In this document: in pieces, positions 1 to 5,625 of the stretch
Layout of the letters: each line of letters starts with the position of its first letter
Numbering within the stretch: the first letter of the stretch is position 1
DNA from: a candidate division WWE3 bacterium CG_4_9_14_3_um_filter_43_9
GTDB lineage: Bacteria; Patescibacteriota; CPR3; GCA-002780085
DNA length: 6,097 nt
NCBI GenBank assembly: GCA_002791435.1
Contig: PFXB01000091.1
Location: 1-6,097 of the forward strand
Direction of reading: 5' to 3'
Position numbers and translations under genes: made by a program
The notes under the pieces: model-generated
Databases searched by the model: none
Seen by the model: only the letters and a program-made list of their open reading frames with translations
What the model was told of the DNA's origin: nothing

Positions 1-91
1 AGTTTAAAGTGCAAAGTTTAGTTAAAAACTTAAAGCCAAAAAACTTTTAGCTTTGAGCTAGGTTTTGATCTTTGATATTTGAGCTTTAAGT
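1..91. repeat. Degenerate tandem heptamer repeats with inverted halves
   Basis: No gene lies here. From 45 to 91 the sequence reads as heptamers of the form TTTKAKN: ttttagc (45-51), tttgagc (52-58), a 5-base phase break, then tttgatc, tttgata, tttgagc and tttaagt (64-91). From 6 on the left the period is also about seven but with AAA-led units (aaagtgc, aaagttt, agttaaa). A perfect 10-base inverted repeat joins the halves: aacttaaagc at 27-36 and gctttaagtt at 83-92. The transcript could therefore form a long, weak AT-rich hairpin. The form resembles heptameric short tandem repeats known from cyanobacteria; kinship is not implied. The function is unknown. A poor promoter match (ttgata at 72-77, tattta at 96-101) overlaps it. 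Confidence 0.6.
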
Positions 92-102
92 TCATTATTT
101 AT

Positions 103-109
103 AAGGGGA
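103..109 (+). promoter_or_regulatory. Ribosome binding site of the M16 peptidase gene
   Basis: The purine run aagggga sits four bases before the ATG at 114. It supports that start, which also matches where M16 proteins normally begin. Confidence 0.6.
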
Positions 110-113
110 TTTT

Positions 114-1382
114 ATGTATCAGAAAGAGGTATTGTCCAATAATCTGAGGTTCATCAAAGTTCCGATGTTATCGGTCGAATCGGTGACGGTTCAAATTTTT
201 GTACGTGTCGGCGGACGGGACGAAACCAAAGAGAAAATGGGCCTTTCCCATTTTTTAGAACACACCGTTTTTAAGGGAACCCGCAAACGACCTTCGGCCA
301 AAAAGATTTCTGAAGAGATCGAACGCGTAGGCGGGGTTTACAATGCCGCAACCGGCACGGAATATACCATGTTTTACGTTAAAGTGCCGCGGGAAAAAAT
401 CGAGGTGGCCTTCGATGTTCTTTCCGATGTTTTGTTAAACTCCGTTTTTAAAAAAGAAGCTCTGGAAAAAGAAAGACAGGTGATTATTGAAGAGATTAAC
501 GTTTACGAAGATATGCCGATGGTTAAGGTTGAGTCGGTATTCAGCGGCCTTCTGTTTCCGGACCATGCGTTGGGTTATGATTTAACCGGTATTAAAGAAA
601 CAGTGGGAAAGCTTGCCCGCGAAGATGTTTTGGATTATCTCGGCAGGCACTATTTAGCCCAGAATATGGTTTTGAGTGTGGCTGGAAATTTCAAACCGGA
701 AAAAGTTGATAAGATGGCGCGCCATTATTTTGGGGCAGTCAGAAAAGGAACAATTCCGGGGGTTTTGAGATTTGTAGACAGACAGAAAAGTCCGCAGCTG
801 AAAGTATTTTTCAAAAAGACCGATCAAACCCACTTGTGTTTAGGTTTCAAAACTTTTGGGTATCAGGATAAGGAGCGATTTAAACTGAGAGTTTTAAGCG
901 CGGTTTTAGGCCAAGGAGCGTCTTCACGTTTGTTTGAAAGACTGAGAGAGAGGGAAGGTTTATGTTATTACGTTTCGTCCGACGCGGATCTGTTTTTAGA
1001 AACTGGAGTGTTTTATGTCAAAGCCGGTGTTGACAACCGCCGGGTTGAAAAGGCCATTAAACTTATCTTAAAAGAATTGCTGAAAATACGAAACAGCCGG
1101 ATGACCCAAAAAGAATTGAAGCGGGCGAAAGAATACCTCAAAGGAACACTAAAACTTTCTCTGGAATCTTCAGACGCCCAGGGTAGTTTTTACGCGACTC
1201 AAGAGCTTCTTTTTTCTCGAGTTTTAACCTCCGATCAAATCGCTCAAAAAATTGATGAGGTTACCAGTGACGACCTTTTGGATTTAACCAAAAGGGTAAT
1301 TGTTGAAGAAAAGCTAAATTTGGCTTTGGTAGGGCCGTTTGAGCGTGAGGAAACATTTAAGAAGTTGTTAAGGTTAACCTAA
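114..1382 (+). CDS. M16 family zinc metallopeptidase (processing-peptidase-like)
   Basis: A 422-residue zinc endopeptidase of the M16B type (the family of mitochondrial processing peptidase beta and bacterial PqqL/YmxG-like proteins). The inverted zinc motif HxxEH is at H46-E49-H50 in SHFLEH. The third ligand, E127 in VIIEEI, lies exactly 76 residues beyond H50, as the family requires. The first M16 domain runs to about residue 190 (LSVAGNF at 187-193). The second domain carries the substrate-binding signature ASSRLFERLRE...GLCYYV at 269-287, with the R278/Y285 pair characteristic of M16B. Length is typical for a single-chain family member, so it is probably a homodimer. There is no signal peptide or membrane segment, so it should be cytoplasmic and act on peptides or small unfolded proteins; the substrate cannot be read from the sequence. 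It ends 12 bases before the NIF3-like gene, so the two are probably co-transcribed. Confidence 0.95.
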   Translation: MYQKEVLSNNLRFIKVPMLSVESVTVQIFVRVGGRDETKEKMGLSHFLEHTVFKGTRKRPSAKKISEEIERVGGVYNAATGTEYTMFYVKVPREKIEVAFDVLSDVLLNSVFKKEALEKERQVIIEEINVYEDMPMVKVESVFSGLLFPDHALGYDLTGIKETVGKLAREDVLDYLGRHYLAQNMVLSVAGNFKPEKVDKMARHYFGAVRKGTIPGVLRFVDRQKSPQLKVFFKKTDQTHLCLGFKTFGYQDKERFKLRVLSAVLGQGASSRLFERLREREGLCYYVSSDADLFLETGVFYVKAGVDNRRVEKAIKLILKELLKIRNSRMTQKELKRAKEYLKGTLKLSLESSDAQGSFYATQELLFSRVLTSDQIAQKIDEVTSDDLLDLTKRVIVEEKLNLALVGPFEREETFKKLLRLT

Positions 1383-1383
1383 A

Positions 1384-1390
1384 AAGGAGG
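1384..1390 (+). promoter_or_regulatory. Strong Shine-Dalgarno site for the NIF3-like gene
   Basis: aaggagg lies two bases after the M16 stop codon and four before the ATG at 1395. It is near-perfect and fixes the start of the downstream gene. Confidence 0.75.
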
Positions 1391-1394
1391 CGTT

Positions 1395-2363
1395 ATGACC
1401 ATCGGGGAAATTTACGAACTGGCTATCAAGATGGGGGTAGGGGCCGATCCGAGAGGAGAAGACGGAGTGAAAAAAGTCCTCAAGAGGTTAAATTCCGAAT
1501 ATGAAGAGCGCTCACCCGCCAAAAAGAAAAATTTCGATTTGGAATCTCTCAGAAATCCATATGCCGATTCACGTATTTTATTTGGTGACCCGACCATTGC
1601 GGTTGACAAAGTGGCAGTTGGGATTGATATCGAACCGGCAGAATTGCTTTTAGTCGATCGCCTCAATCAAAAAGGCGAAGGAATTGATTTGGCCATTGCT
1701 CACCATCCCGAGGGAATTTCCTTGGCGGGTTTGCCGGAGGTAATGGAATTGCAAATTGATCTTTTGGCTGGTTATGGCGTGCCGGTCAACGTGGTTGAAG
1801 GCTTGATGGGGGACAAAATTACTGAAATTAAGCGTCGGGTTTCCCCCGGCAATCACGCGCGGGCGGTTGACGCGGCCAGGCTTTTGGGCATTCCTTTTAT
1901 GAATATTCATACTCCCGCGGATAATCTGGTTTTTCACTATTTGGAGGAAAGAATCGCACAAACCAGACCCGAATATGTCAAAGACGTTTTGGAGATGTTG
2001 GAAGAGATTCCGGAATATAACGAAGCTGCAAAATTTAAACTAGGACCCACTTTGTTTACCGGTGCAGAAAAAAACCGAGCCGGTAAAGTGGTGGCTGCCA
2101 GCTTAACCGGGGGAACAGAAGGATCGAAAAATATCTATGAACGCTTAGTTGCGGCTGGGGTGGGTACAGTCATTGGAATGCACGCCTCCGAAGAGCACGT
2201 GAAAAAAGCCAAAGAACACCATTTGAATTTAGTCATTGCTGGTCATATGTCATCTGACTCTGTGGGTATGAATCTTCTTTTGGATGAGTTAGAAAAGCAA
2301 GGAATTCAGATCATACCGTTTTCGGGATTTATCAGAATCAGTCGGATTAAAAGCGAAAAGTAG
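1395..2363 (+). CDS. NIF3 / DUF34-family metal-binding protein
   Basis: A 322-residue protein of the NIF3 (YbgI/YqfO) family, whose members form toroidal oligomers with a dinuclear metal site. Their reaction is not settled; GTP cyclohydrolase-like or metal-insertase roles have been proposed for relatives. The core begins near residue 57 (YADSRILFGD, cf. the family's wDNxGLqxGD). Likely metal ligands are H103-H104 in IAHHP, H172 and D176 in NIHTPAD, and H284 with D288 in GHMSSDS. In well-studied members the last ligand is usually Glu (GHxxSE), so Asp288 is a conservative change. About 55 extra N-terminal residues precede the core: a helical, charged segment (GVKKVLKRLNSEYEER) that I cannot assign. 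The protein is soluble, with no signal peptide. It lies directly behind the M16 gene in an apparent two-gene operon. Family assignment is firm; function is unknown. Confidence 0.88.
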   Translation: MTIGEIYELAIKMGVGADPRGEDGVKKVLKRLNSEYEERSPAKKKNFDLESLRNPYADSRILFGDPTIAVDKVAVGIDIEPAELLLVDRLNQKGEGIDLAIAHHPEGISLAGLPEVMELQIDLLAGYGVPVNVVEGLMGDKITEIKRRVSPGNHARAVDAARLLGIPFMNIHTPADNLVFHYLEERIAQTRPEYVKDVLEMLEEIPEYNEAAKFKLGPTLFTGAEKNRAGKVVAASLTGGTEGSKNIYERLVAAGVGTVIGMHASEEHVKKAKEHHLNLVIAGHMSSDSVGMNLLLDELEKQGIQIIPFSGFIRISRIKSEK

Positions 2364-2409
2364 TTTTTTATTACCACTCACCTTGGTTTTCGGCAGCCTG
2401 ACGACGAGC

Positions 2410-2438
2410 TTGGTCTTTGCCAAAAAGTATGCTATTCT
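2410..2438 (+). promoter_or_regulatory. Candidate sigma70-type promoter with extended -10 for the lgt-like gene
   Basis: ttggtc (2410-2415) is separated by 17 bases from tattct (2433-2438), and tgc just before the latter makes an extended -10. The -35 match is only TTG, so the extended -10 carries the call. Transcription would start near 2445, giving a leader of about 130 bases before the lgt-like gene. Confidence 0.4.
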
Positions 2439-2557
2439 TAGCGAAAGCAAGCGGCTATGCTCAAATTACTTCAACTTGCAAAAATTTTTAAGAAATAGGC
2501 TGTAATTTGGGGAATACTCAACGACAACTTTCGCATTTTCGAGGAAGTTGAGTATAT
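2439..2557 (+). other. Structured leader region upstream of the lgt-like gene
   Basis: This is the core of the only long gap in the window (2364-2575, no gene seen). Perfect or near-perfect helices can be read directly. P1 pairs 2460-2469 with 2502-2511 (ten pairs, one G-T/U). P2 pairs atactcaac at 2514-2522 with gttgagtat at 2547-2555 (nine pairs, 24-base loop), followed by a short T-run at 2557-2561. The P2 loop contains ctttcgc (2528-2534), complementary to gcgaaag (2441-2447). tcaactt at 2471-2477, inside the P1 loop, can pair with aagttga at 2545-2551 and so would compete with P2. Between 2364 and 2438 I see no strong intrinsic terminator for the NIF3-like gene. It matches no riboswitch class I know. 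Confidence 0.4.
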
Positions 2558-2575
2558 TTTTAGATGGGCGTTTTT

Positions 2576-3439
2576 ATGCAACCGATTTTTTTCCAACTTG
2601 GTTCAGTCAAAATTTATACCCTGAGTATTTTTTTGAGCCTAGCTTTTCTTTCAGCTACCCTTGTTGTCTGGCGGGAAGGCAGGCGTAGAAATTTCGAGGA
2701 GGAAAAAATCTTAGATCTGGTTGTTTTAATGGTTTTAGGCGGAATTGTTTTAGGCAGGATTGTTTTTTTCCTTCTGAATCGTAGCCTTTTTTCTTCCGTT
2801 TTAGACTTTTTTCTGTTTTGGAAAGTAGCCGGAGTTTCATTTTTTGGTGGCGTTTGCGGCGCTATTTTGGCGGCCATGGCCTATATTCGGCATCATCATT
2901 GGCCGATGGGGCTGATTTTCGATATCTTAATGCTGGGAATTTTGTTGGGACTGGGAATCTATAGGATTGGATTTTTCTCAAGTGGCAATGGCTTCGGAAC
3001 AGTCACCAATTCAATCCTAGGTGTTATCTTTTTAGGCATTCCTGAAAAAAGACATCCGATAAGCCTGTACGAGGCCGTTTTCTTCCTGTTTGCTTTTATC
3101 GTTCTCTATGTTTTCTGGCGAAAAAAGACCATACAAAAAGGCACCATCTTCAGTTTAGGCTTGGCAACCGTGGGTGTTTTAAAATCGCTCTTATATTTTT
3201 TGGAAGATATTACCCTGATGAAGAATCCTAACTTGACTTTGATTTCGAGATTAAGCATAATGGTTTTAGGTTCATTGTTTTTATATTATTTCTCGGAAAG
3301 AAAAATTAAGCTCGATTTTGGATTAATTGTTAGACTAAAACAAAAATTTTCCAACTTGCTGCTTAAAAAGGGGAAAAGTCGAGATGGTGAAGATAAAAAT
3401 CGATCAAGCCAAAACTATTCTGCAACGCAAAAAAGCTGA
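2576..3439 (+). CDS. lgt: Lgt-like prolipoprotein diacylglyceryl transferase, divergent, possibly inactive
   Basis: A polytopic membrane protein of about 287 residues with roughly seven hydrophobic segments. It has the Lgt layout: PIFFQLG start, VSFFGG (87-92), GIYRIGFFSSGNGFG (127-141) and RHPISLYEA (159-167). Lgt transfers diacylglycerol from phosphatidylglycerol to the lipobox Cys of prelipoproteins. By eye against E. coli Lgt, R143 (here R130) and G154 (G141) are kept. H103 is F90, N146 is F133, E151 is N138, Y26 appears to be L16, and R239 appears to be K203. Catalysis is therefore doubtful. I prefer the ATG at 2576, because family members begin near this point and gggcg lies five bases before it. 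An in-frame ATG at 2564 would add MGVF; neither has a good ribosome site. The last 56 bases overlap the next gene and encode a hydrophilic tail beyond the family core. The stop is TGA, unlike its neighbours. Together with lspA it suggests lipoprotein maturation. Confidence 0.8.
   Translation: MQPIFFQLGSVKIYTLSIFLSLAFLSATLVVWREGRRRNFEEEKILDLVVLMVLGGIVLGRIVFFLLNRSLFSSVLDFFLFWKVAGVSFFGGVCGAILAAMAYIRHHHWPMGLIFDILMLGILLGLGIYRIGFFSSGNGFGTVTNSILGVIFLGIPEKRHPISLYEAVFFLFAFIVLYVFWRKKTIQKGTIFSLGLATVGVLKSLLYFLEDITLMKNPNLTLISRLSIMVLGSLFLYYFSERKIKLDFGLIVRLKQKFSNLLLKKGKSRDGEDKNRSSQNYSATQKS
3366..3373 (+). promoter_or_regulatory. Ribosome binding site inside lgt for the zinc-finger gene
   Basis: aaaaagggg ends ten bases before the ATG at 3384, inside the coding sequence of the lgt-like gene. 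It supports a real overlapping start rather than a later one. Confidence 0.55.
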
Positions 3440-3731
3440 GTTGCAGAAGATTTTAGACTCCATTCGCGCACAAGATCCAAGCAATATGCCAGGATGGGAA
3501 GACGAAAATACCCAAGATGACGATGCTTTTGAAAGGGAGAGCAAGAGCCGGGTTGATGCTTTGGAAAAAAGAACGCTGGAAAGTTTTGCCAATGTTAACC
3601 GGTCCCTGGCAAAGATTGAGCATGAGACCTATGGGATCTGTGATGCCTGCGGCAAAGAAATTGATCCGGCGCGTCTAAAGATGATCCCAGAAGCCTCATA
3701 TTGTATTCACTGCCAGAGGAATGTGGAATAA
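3384..3731 (+). CDS. TraR/DksA-family C4 zinc-finger protein
   Basis: A 115-residue DksA-like protein. Residues 6-82 are predicted helical and charged, fitting the coiled-coil hairpin that enters the RNA polymerase secondary channel. An acidic stretch, QDDDAFERE at 44-52, sits where the DksA coiled-coil tip carries its key aspartates. The C-terminal zinc finger is complete: C86-x2-C89, then 17 residues, C107-x2-C110, in GICDACG and YCIHCQ. Family members modulate transcription initiation, often with ppGpp, though many short relatives are uncharacterised and some act differently. The gene overlaps the lgt-like gene by 56 bases, so the two are probably on one transcript. Its position between two lipoprotein-processing genes does not itself imply a role there. 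Family assignment is firm; a true DksA function is uncertain. Confidence 0.9.
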   Translation: MVKIKIDQAKTILQRKKAELQKILDSIRAQDPSNMPGWEDENTQDDDAFERESKSRVDALEKRTLESFANVNRSLAKIEHETYGICDACGKEIDPARLKMIPEASYCIHCQRNVE

Positions 3732-3823
3732 TAGACAAACTCATTAGAAAACTGGGATTTATGGCATGTCTATACGCCAAACCAAGAAAGGATTTTTAGA
3801 TTTTAAAGATACATTAATTAGAA

Positions 3824-4255
3824 TTGGTTTATCTAAAGTTTAAAATTTTCCATCTATGGTTTTTTTGTTTGGTGGCCGGCGTTATTTTAATTGATCAGGC
3901 CAGCAAAATCTTGGTAACCGCAGGTGGTGGGGAATTTCTGCCAAACACAGGGATCCTCTTTGGCTTTGTTAAGCTTCAGGATCGGCATTTTTTCACTGCC
4001 GCCGGCATCATCATTCTAGGTTTTATTTATTGGTTTTTTAGGGCGCAATTTAAAAACCTGCCTTTTGTTTTATGGCTGGGATACGGTCTTCTTGTGGGAG
4101 GATGCGTCAGCAATCTCTCCGATCGGATAATTTTTGGCTATGTACGGGATTTTATTGATCTGAAAATTTGGCTAATTTTCAACTTGGCGGATGTGGCTTT
4201 GAGCGCAGGATTTTTAATGATAATTTTTGAAAGCATTTTAACCAGAAAACATTAA
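3824..4255 (+). CDS. lspA: Lipoprotein signal peptidase (signal peptidase II)
   Basis: A 143-residue inner-membrane aspartyl protease that cuts the signal peptide of diacylglyceryl-prolipoproteins just before the lipid-modified Cys. All family boxes are visible: DQASK at 24-28, NTGILFG at 41-47, GGCVSNLSDR at 92-101, VRDFID at 107-112 and FNLAD at 119-123. D109 and D123 correspond to the catalytic dyad in crystallised LspA proteins. Four hydrophobic segments fit the known topology. It is shorter than the usual 155-170 residues, mainly because the stretch between the two catalytic aspartates is compact (14 residues). The start is TTG: an in-frame stop at 3815-3817 excludes anything much longer, and no ATG precedes D24. 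No clear ribosome site precedes the TTG, so the exact start is uncertain. Unlike the Lgt-like protein upstream, its active site looks intact. Confidence 0.92.
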   Translation: MVYLKFKIFHLWFFCLVAGVILIDQASKILVTAGGGEFLPNTGILFGFVKLQDRHFFTAAGIIILGFIYWFFRAQFKNLPFVLWLGYGLLVGGCVSNLSDRIIFGYVRDFIDLKIWLIFNLADVALSAGFLMIIFESILTRKH

Positions 4256-4264
4256 AGGAGGTGA
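4256..4264 (+). promoter_or_regulatory. Near-perfect Shine-Dalgarno site for the response regulator
   Basis: aggaggtga begins one base after the lspA stop and matches the 16S anti-SD over nearly its full length. It stands 12 bases from the ATG at 4277, somewhat far, but no other in-frame start fits better. It suggests high translation of the receiver protein. Confidence 0.7.
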
Positions 4265-4276
4265 GCTTAAAAGACA

Positions 4277-4660
4277 ATGGCGGAAAAAATATTAATCATT
4301 GAAGATGATGAATTTCTGGCAGATATGTATCACGAACTTCTAAACGATGAAGGATATGCAGTAACCTTAGCCAGAGATGGTCGGGATGGGCTTGAGAAAG
4401 CGTCGCAAGGAGGGTTTAATCTGGTTTTACTGGATATCATGCTTCCTAAAATCGACGGGTTGCAGATTTTGAGAACTTTAAAGGAAAAAAAGATTAAAAA
4501 CGGCCCGATTATACTTCTCACCAACCTAGGACAAGATTCGATTGTCAAAGACGGGTTTAAGGCGGGAGCGGCAGGATATTTGATCAAATCGGCTATGTCA
4601 CCTGATCAAGTTTTACACGAGGTGCGTGTTTTCCTAAATAAATCTCGAGAAGATAAGTAG
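4277..4660 (+). CDS. Single-domain response regulator (CheY-like receiver)
   Basis: A 127-residue stand-alone receiver domain. The metal-binding acidic pair is D10-D11 in IIEDDE. The phosphoacceptor is D53 in LVLLDIMLP, the switch Thr is T82 in LLTN, and the conserved Lys is K104 in LIKSA. All residues needed for phosphorylation are present. There is no DNA-binding or enzymatic output domain, so it must act through protein contacts or serve as a phosphorelay intermediate. No histidine kinase is in the window, so its partner lies elsewhere. At residue 83, next to the switch Thr, it has Asn where many family members have Ala or Gly. It is 21 bases downstream of lspA with a strong ribosome site and is followed after 33 bases by the pseudouridine synthase gene. 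It is probably part of the same transcript, without evident functional linkage. Confidence 0.93.
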   Translation: MAEKILIIEDDEFLADMYHELLNDEGYAVTLARDGRDGLEKASQGGFNLVLLDIMLPKIDGLQILRTLKEKKIKNGPIILLTNLGQDSIVKDGFKAGAAGYLIKSAMSPDQVLHEVRVFLNKSREDK

Positions 4661-4693
4661 GTAGACTTTAAAACTTCATCCACAAGAAGAGAA

Positions 4694-5521
4694 ATGAGTA
4701 AAAATATTTTTCAGATTCGAGTCGGTGAAAAAGAGGTTGGGAAACGACTCGATCTTTTTTTGACGCAAAAATTCACTTATCTTTCTCGTTCTAAGATCCA
4801 AAAAATAATCGAGCAGAAGTTATTAACAGTCAACGGAAAAAACCCTCAACCCGCTTATCTAGTTAAGGAAAAAGATGAGATTAAATTTTTTATTCCCCAA
4901 GAAGAACCCAAAAGATTCGATCCGGAGTCAATTCCTTTAAAAATCATCTATGAAGATCAGGATATCTTAGTGGTTGATAAGCCGGCAGGCATGGTGGTAC
5001 ATCCTGCGTGTGGTAGAAAGCATGGGACTTTATTAAACGCGGTTTTGGGATATCTTGGGGATTTTCAACTTGCCCGAGCCGGCATTGTCCATCGCCTGGA
5101 TAAAGAAACATCAGGTTTAATTGTCATTGCTAAAAATGAGCAGACCCAAAGTTTTTTACAGTTGCAGTTTAAGATGCGCTCGACAGTCAAAAAATATCTG
5201 TCTTTAGTCTGGGGAAGAATGGGAAGTCAGAAAGGAATAGTTGATGCTCCAATAGGTCGCAGTCGTATGAATCGAAAAAAAATGACGGTTACGGAAAAAG
5301 GAAAAGCCGCGCAGACCTATTATAAGGTTGTTAAAGTCTTGCAAACCTCCGAGGACCAATTTGTATCCCTGCTTGAGGTTACGCCTAAAACCGGCCGAAC
5401 CCATCAGATTCGGGTACATCTGAAAGCCTTGGGTCATCCGGTGGTTGGGGATAAACCTATGGCAGAAATCAAAGCCTGGATAGAAAACTTGGCCGGCAAT
5501 TTTTACATGCCTACTATCTAA
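4694..5521 (+). CDS. rluD: RluD-family 23S rRNA pseudouridine synthase, frameshifted near its 3' end
   Basis: An RluA/RluD-type enzyme that isomerises uridines in large-subunit rRNA. An S4 RNA-binding domain spans about residues 14-66 (KRLDLFLTQKF...KIQKIIEQKLLTVNG). The synthase domain follows: DILVVDKPAGMVVHP at 90-104, then the catalytic motif HRLDKETSG at 133-141 with D136 as the nucleophile. TGRTHQIRVHLKALGHPVVGDK runs to K254. After K254 the reading frame is wrong: residues 255-275 (PMAEIK... to the TAA at 5519-5521) do not match the family, whose next residues should be xYG. The proper continuation is found in the frame one base back and ends at 5625 (separate entry). With one base restored the protein would be 310 residues, a normal length. 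The catalytic core is intact, but the C-terminal strand and helix are lost if the shift is real. The exact rRNA target (RluD- versus RluB/C-like) is not resolvable here. Its ribosome site is weak (agaagag). Confidence 0.9.
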   Translation: MSKNIFQIRVGEKEVGKRLDLFLTQKFTYLSRSKIQKIIEQKLLTVNGKNPQPAYLVKEKDEIKFFIPQEEPKRFDPESIPLKIIYEDQDILVVDKPAGMVVHPACGRKHGTLLNAVLGYLGDFQLARAGIVHRLDKETSGLIVIAKNEQTQSFLQLQFKMRSTVKKYLSLVWGRMGSQKGIVDAPIGRSRMNRKKMTVTEKGKAAQTYYKVVKVLQTSEDQFVSLLEVTPKTGRTHQIRVHLKALGHPVVGDKPMAEIKAWIENLAGNFYMPTI

Positions 5522-5625
5522 AATTCCGGCTTCCAGATGAAGGAGAAAAAGAAATTTCTATCCAGCTATCCCGAGATTTGGAGCGTTTTTTCCAGACTTT
5601 AACGGTTAAAGCACAATCTGGTTAA
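5455..5625 (+). pseudogene. rluD: Out-of-frame C-terminal part of the pseudouridine synthase
   Basis: Read from acc at 5455, the DNA encodes TYGRNQSLDRKLGRQFLHA, then YYLKFRLPDEGEKE and a final helix RDLERFFQTL, ending at TAA 5623-5625. GDK-T-YG, LxRQFLHA and LxFxLP are the standard RluA/RluD C-terminal features. The segment is therefore the missing end of the gene at 4694, not a separate gene. One added A in the aaa at 5453-5455 would join the two frames. This is either a one-base deletion in a short A-run, an assembly error, or less likely a recoding site. Confidence 0.85.

Noticed and set aside
2514..2561. A rho-independent terminator for the NIF3-like gene (hairpin plus T-run).
   Set aside because: The stem has only three G-C pairs and a 24-base loop, lies 150 bases past the gene, and abuts the next start codon. 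A leader structure explains it equally well or better.
2564..2575. The upstream ATG at 2564 as the lgt start.
   Set aside because: It adds MGVF with no ribosome site, while the ATG at 2576 aligns with the usual family start. The difference is four residues and cannot be settled by sequence alone.
3437..3439. TGA recoded as an amino acid (as in some CPR lineages), given that only the lgt-like gene ends in TGA.
   Set aside because: Read-through leads to a frame antagonistic to the well-supported zinc-finger gene, and no gene body here contains in-frame TGA; the standard bacterial code fits.
3766..3843. A 25-codon frame (MSIRQTKKGFLDF...) between the zinc-finger gene and lspA.
   Set aside because: No good ribosome site, no recognisable family, and a length expected by chance. 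It is kept only as a possible coupling leader, not as a gene.
5204..5437. A 77-codon reverse-strand frame inside the pseudouridine synthase gene, and similar reverse frames within the NIF3-like, lgt-like and receiver genes.
   Set aside because: They lie wholly opposite well-supported genes, have low-complexity or unmotivated translations, and lack ribosome sites; they are shadows of the true frames.
5450..5463. Programmed -1 ribosomal frameshifting in the pseudouridine synthase gene.
   Set aside because: The site lacks an X XXY YYZ slippery heptamer and I see no strong downstream hairpin; a one-base sequence deletion is simpler.
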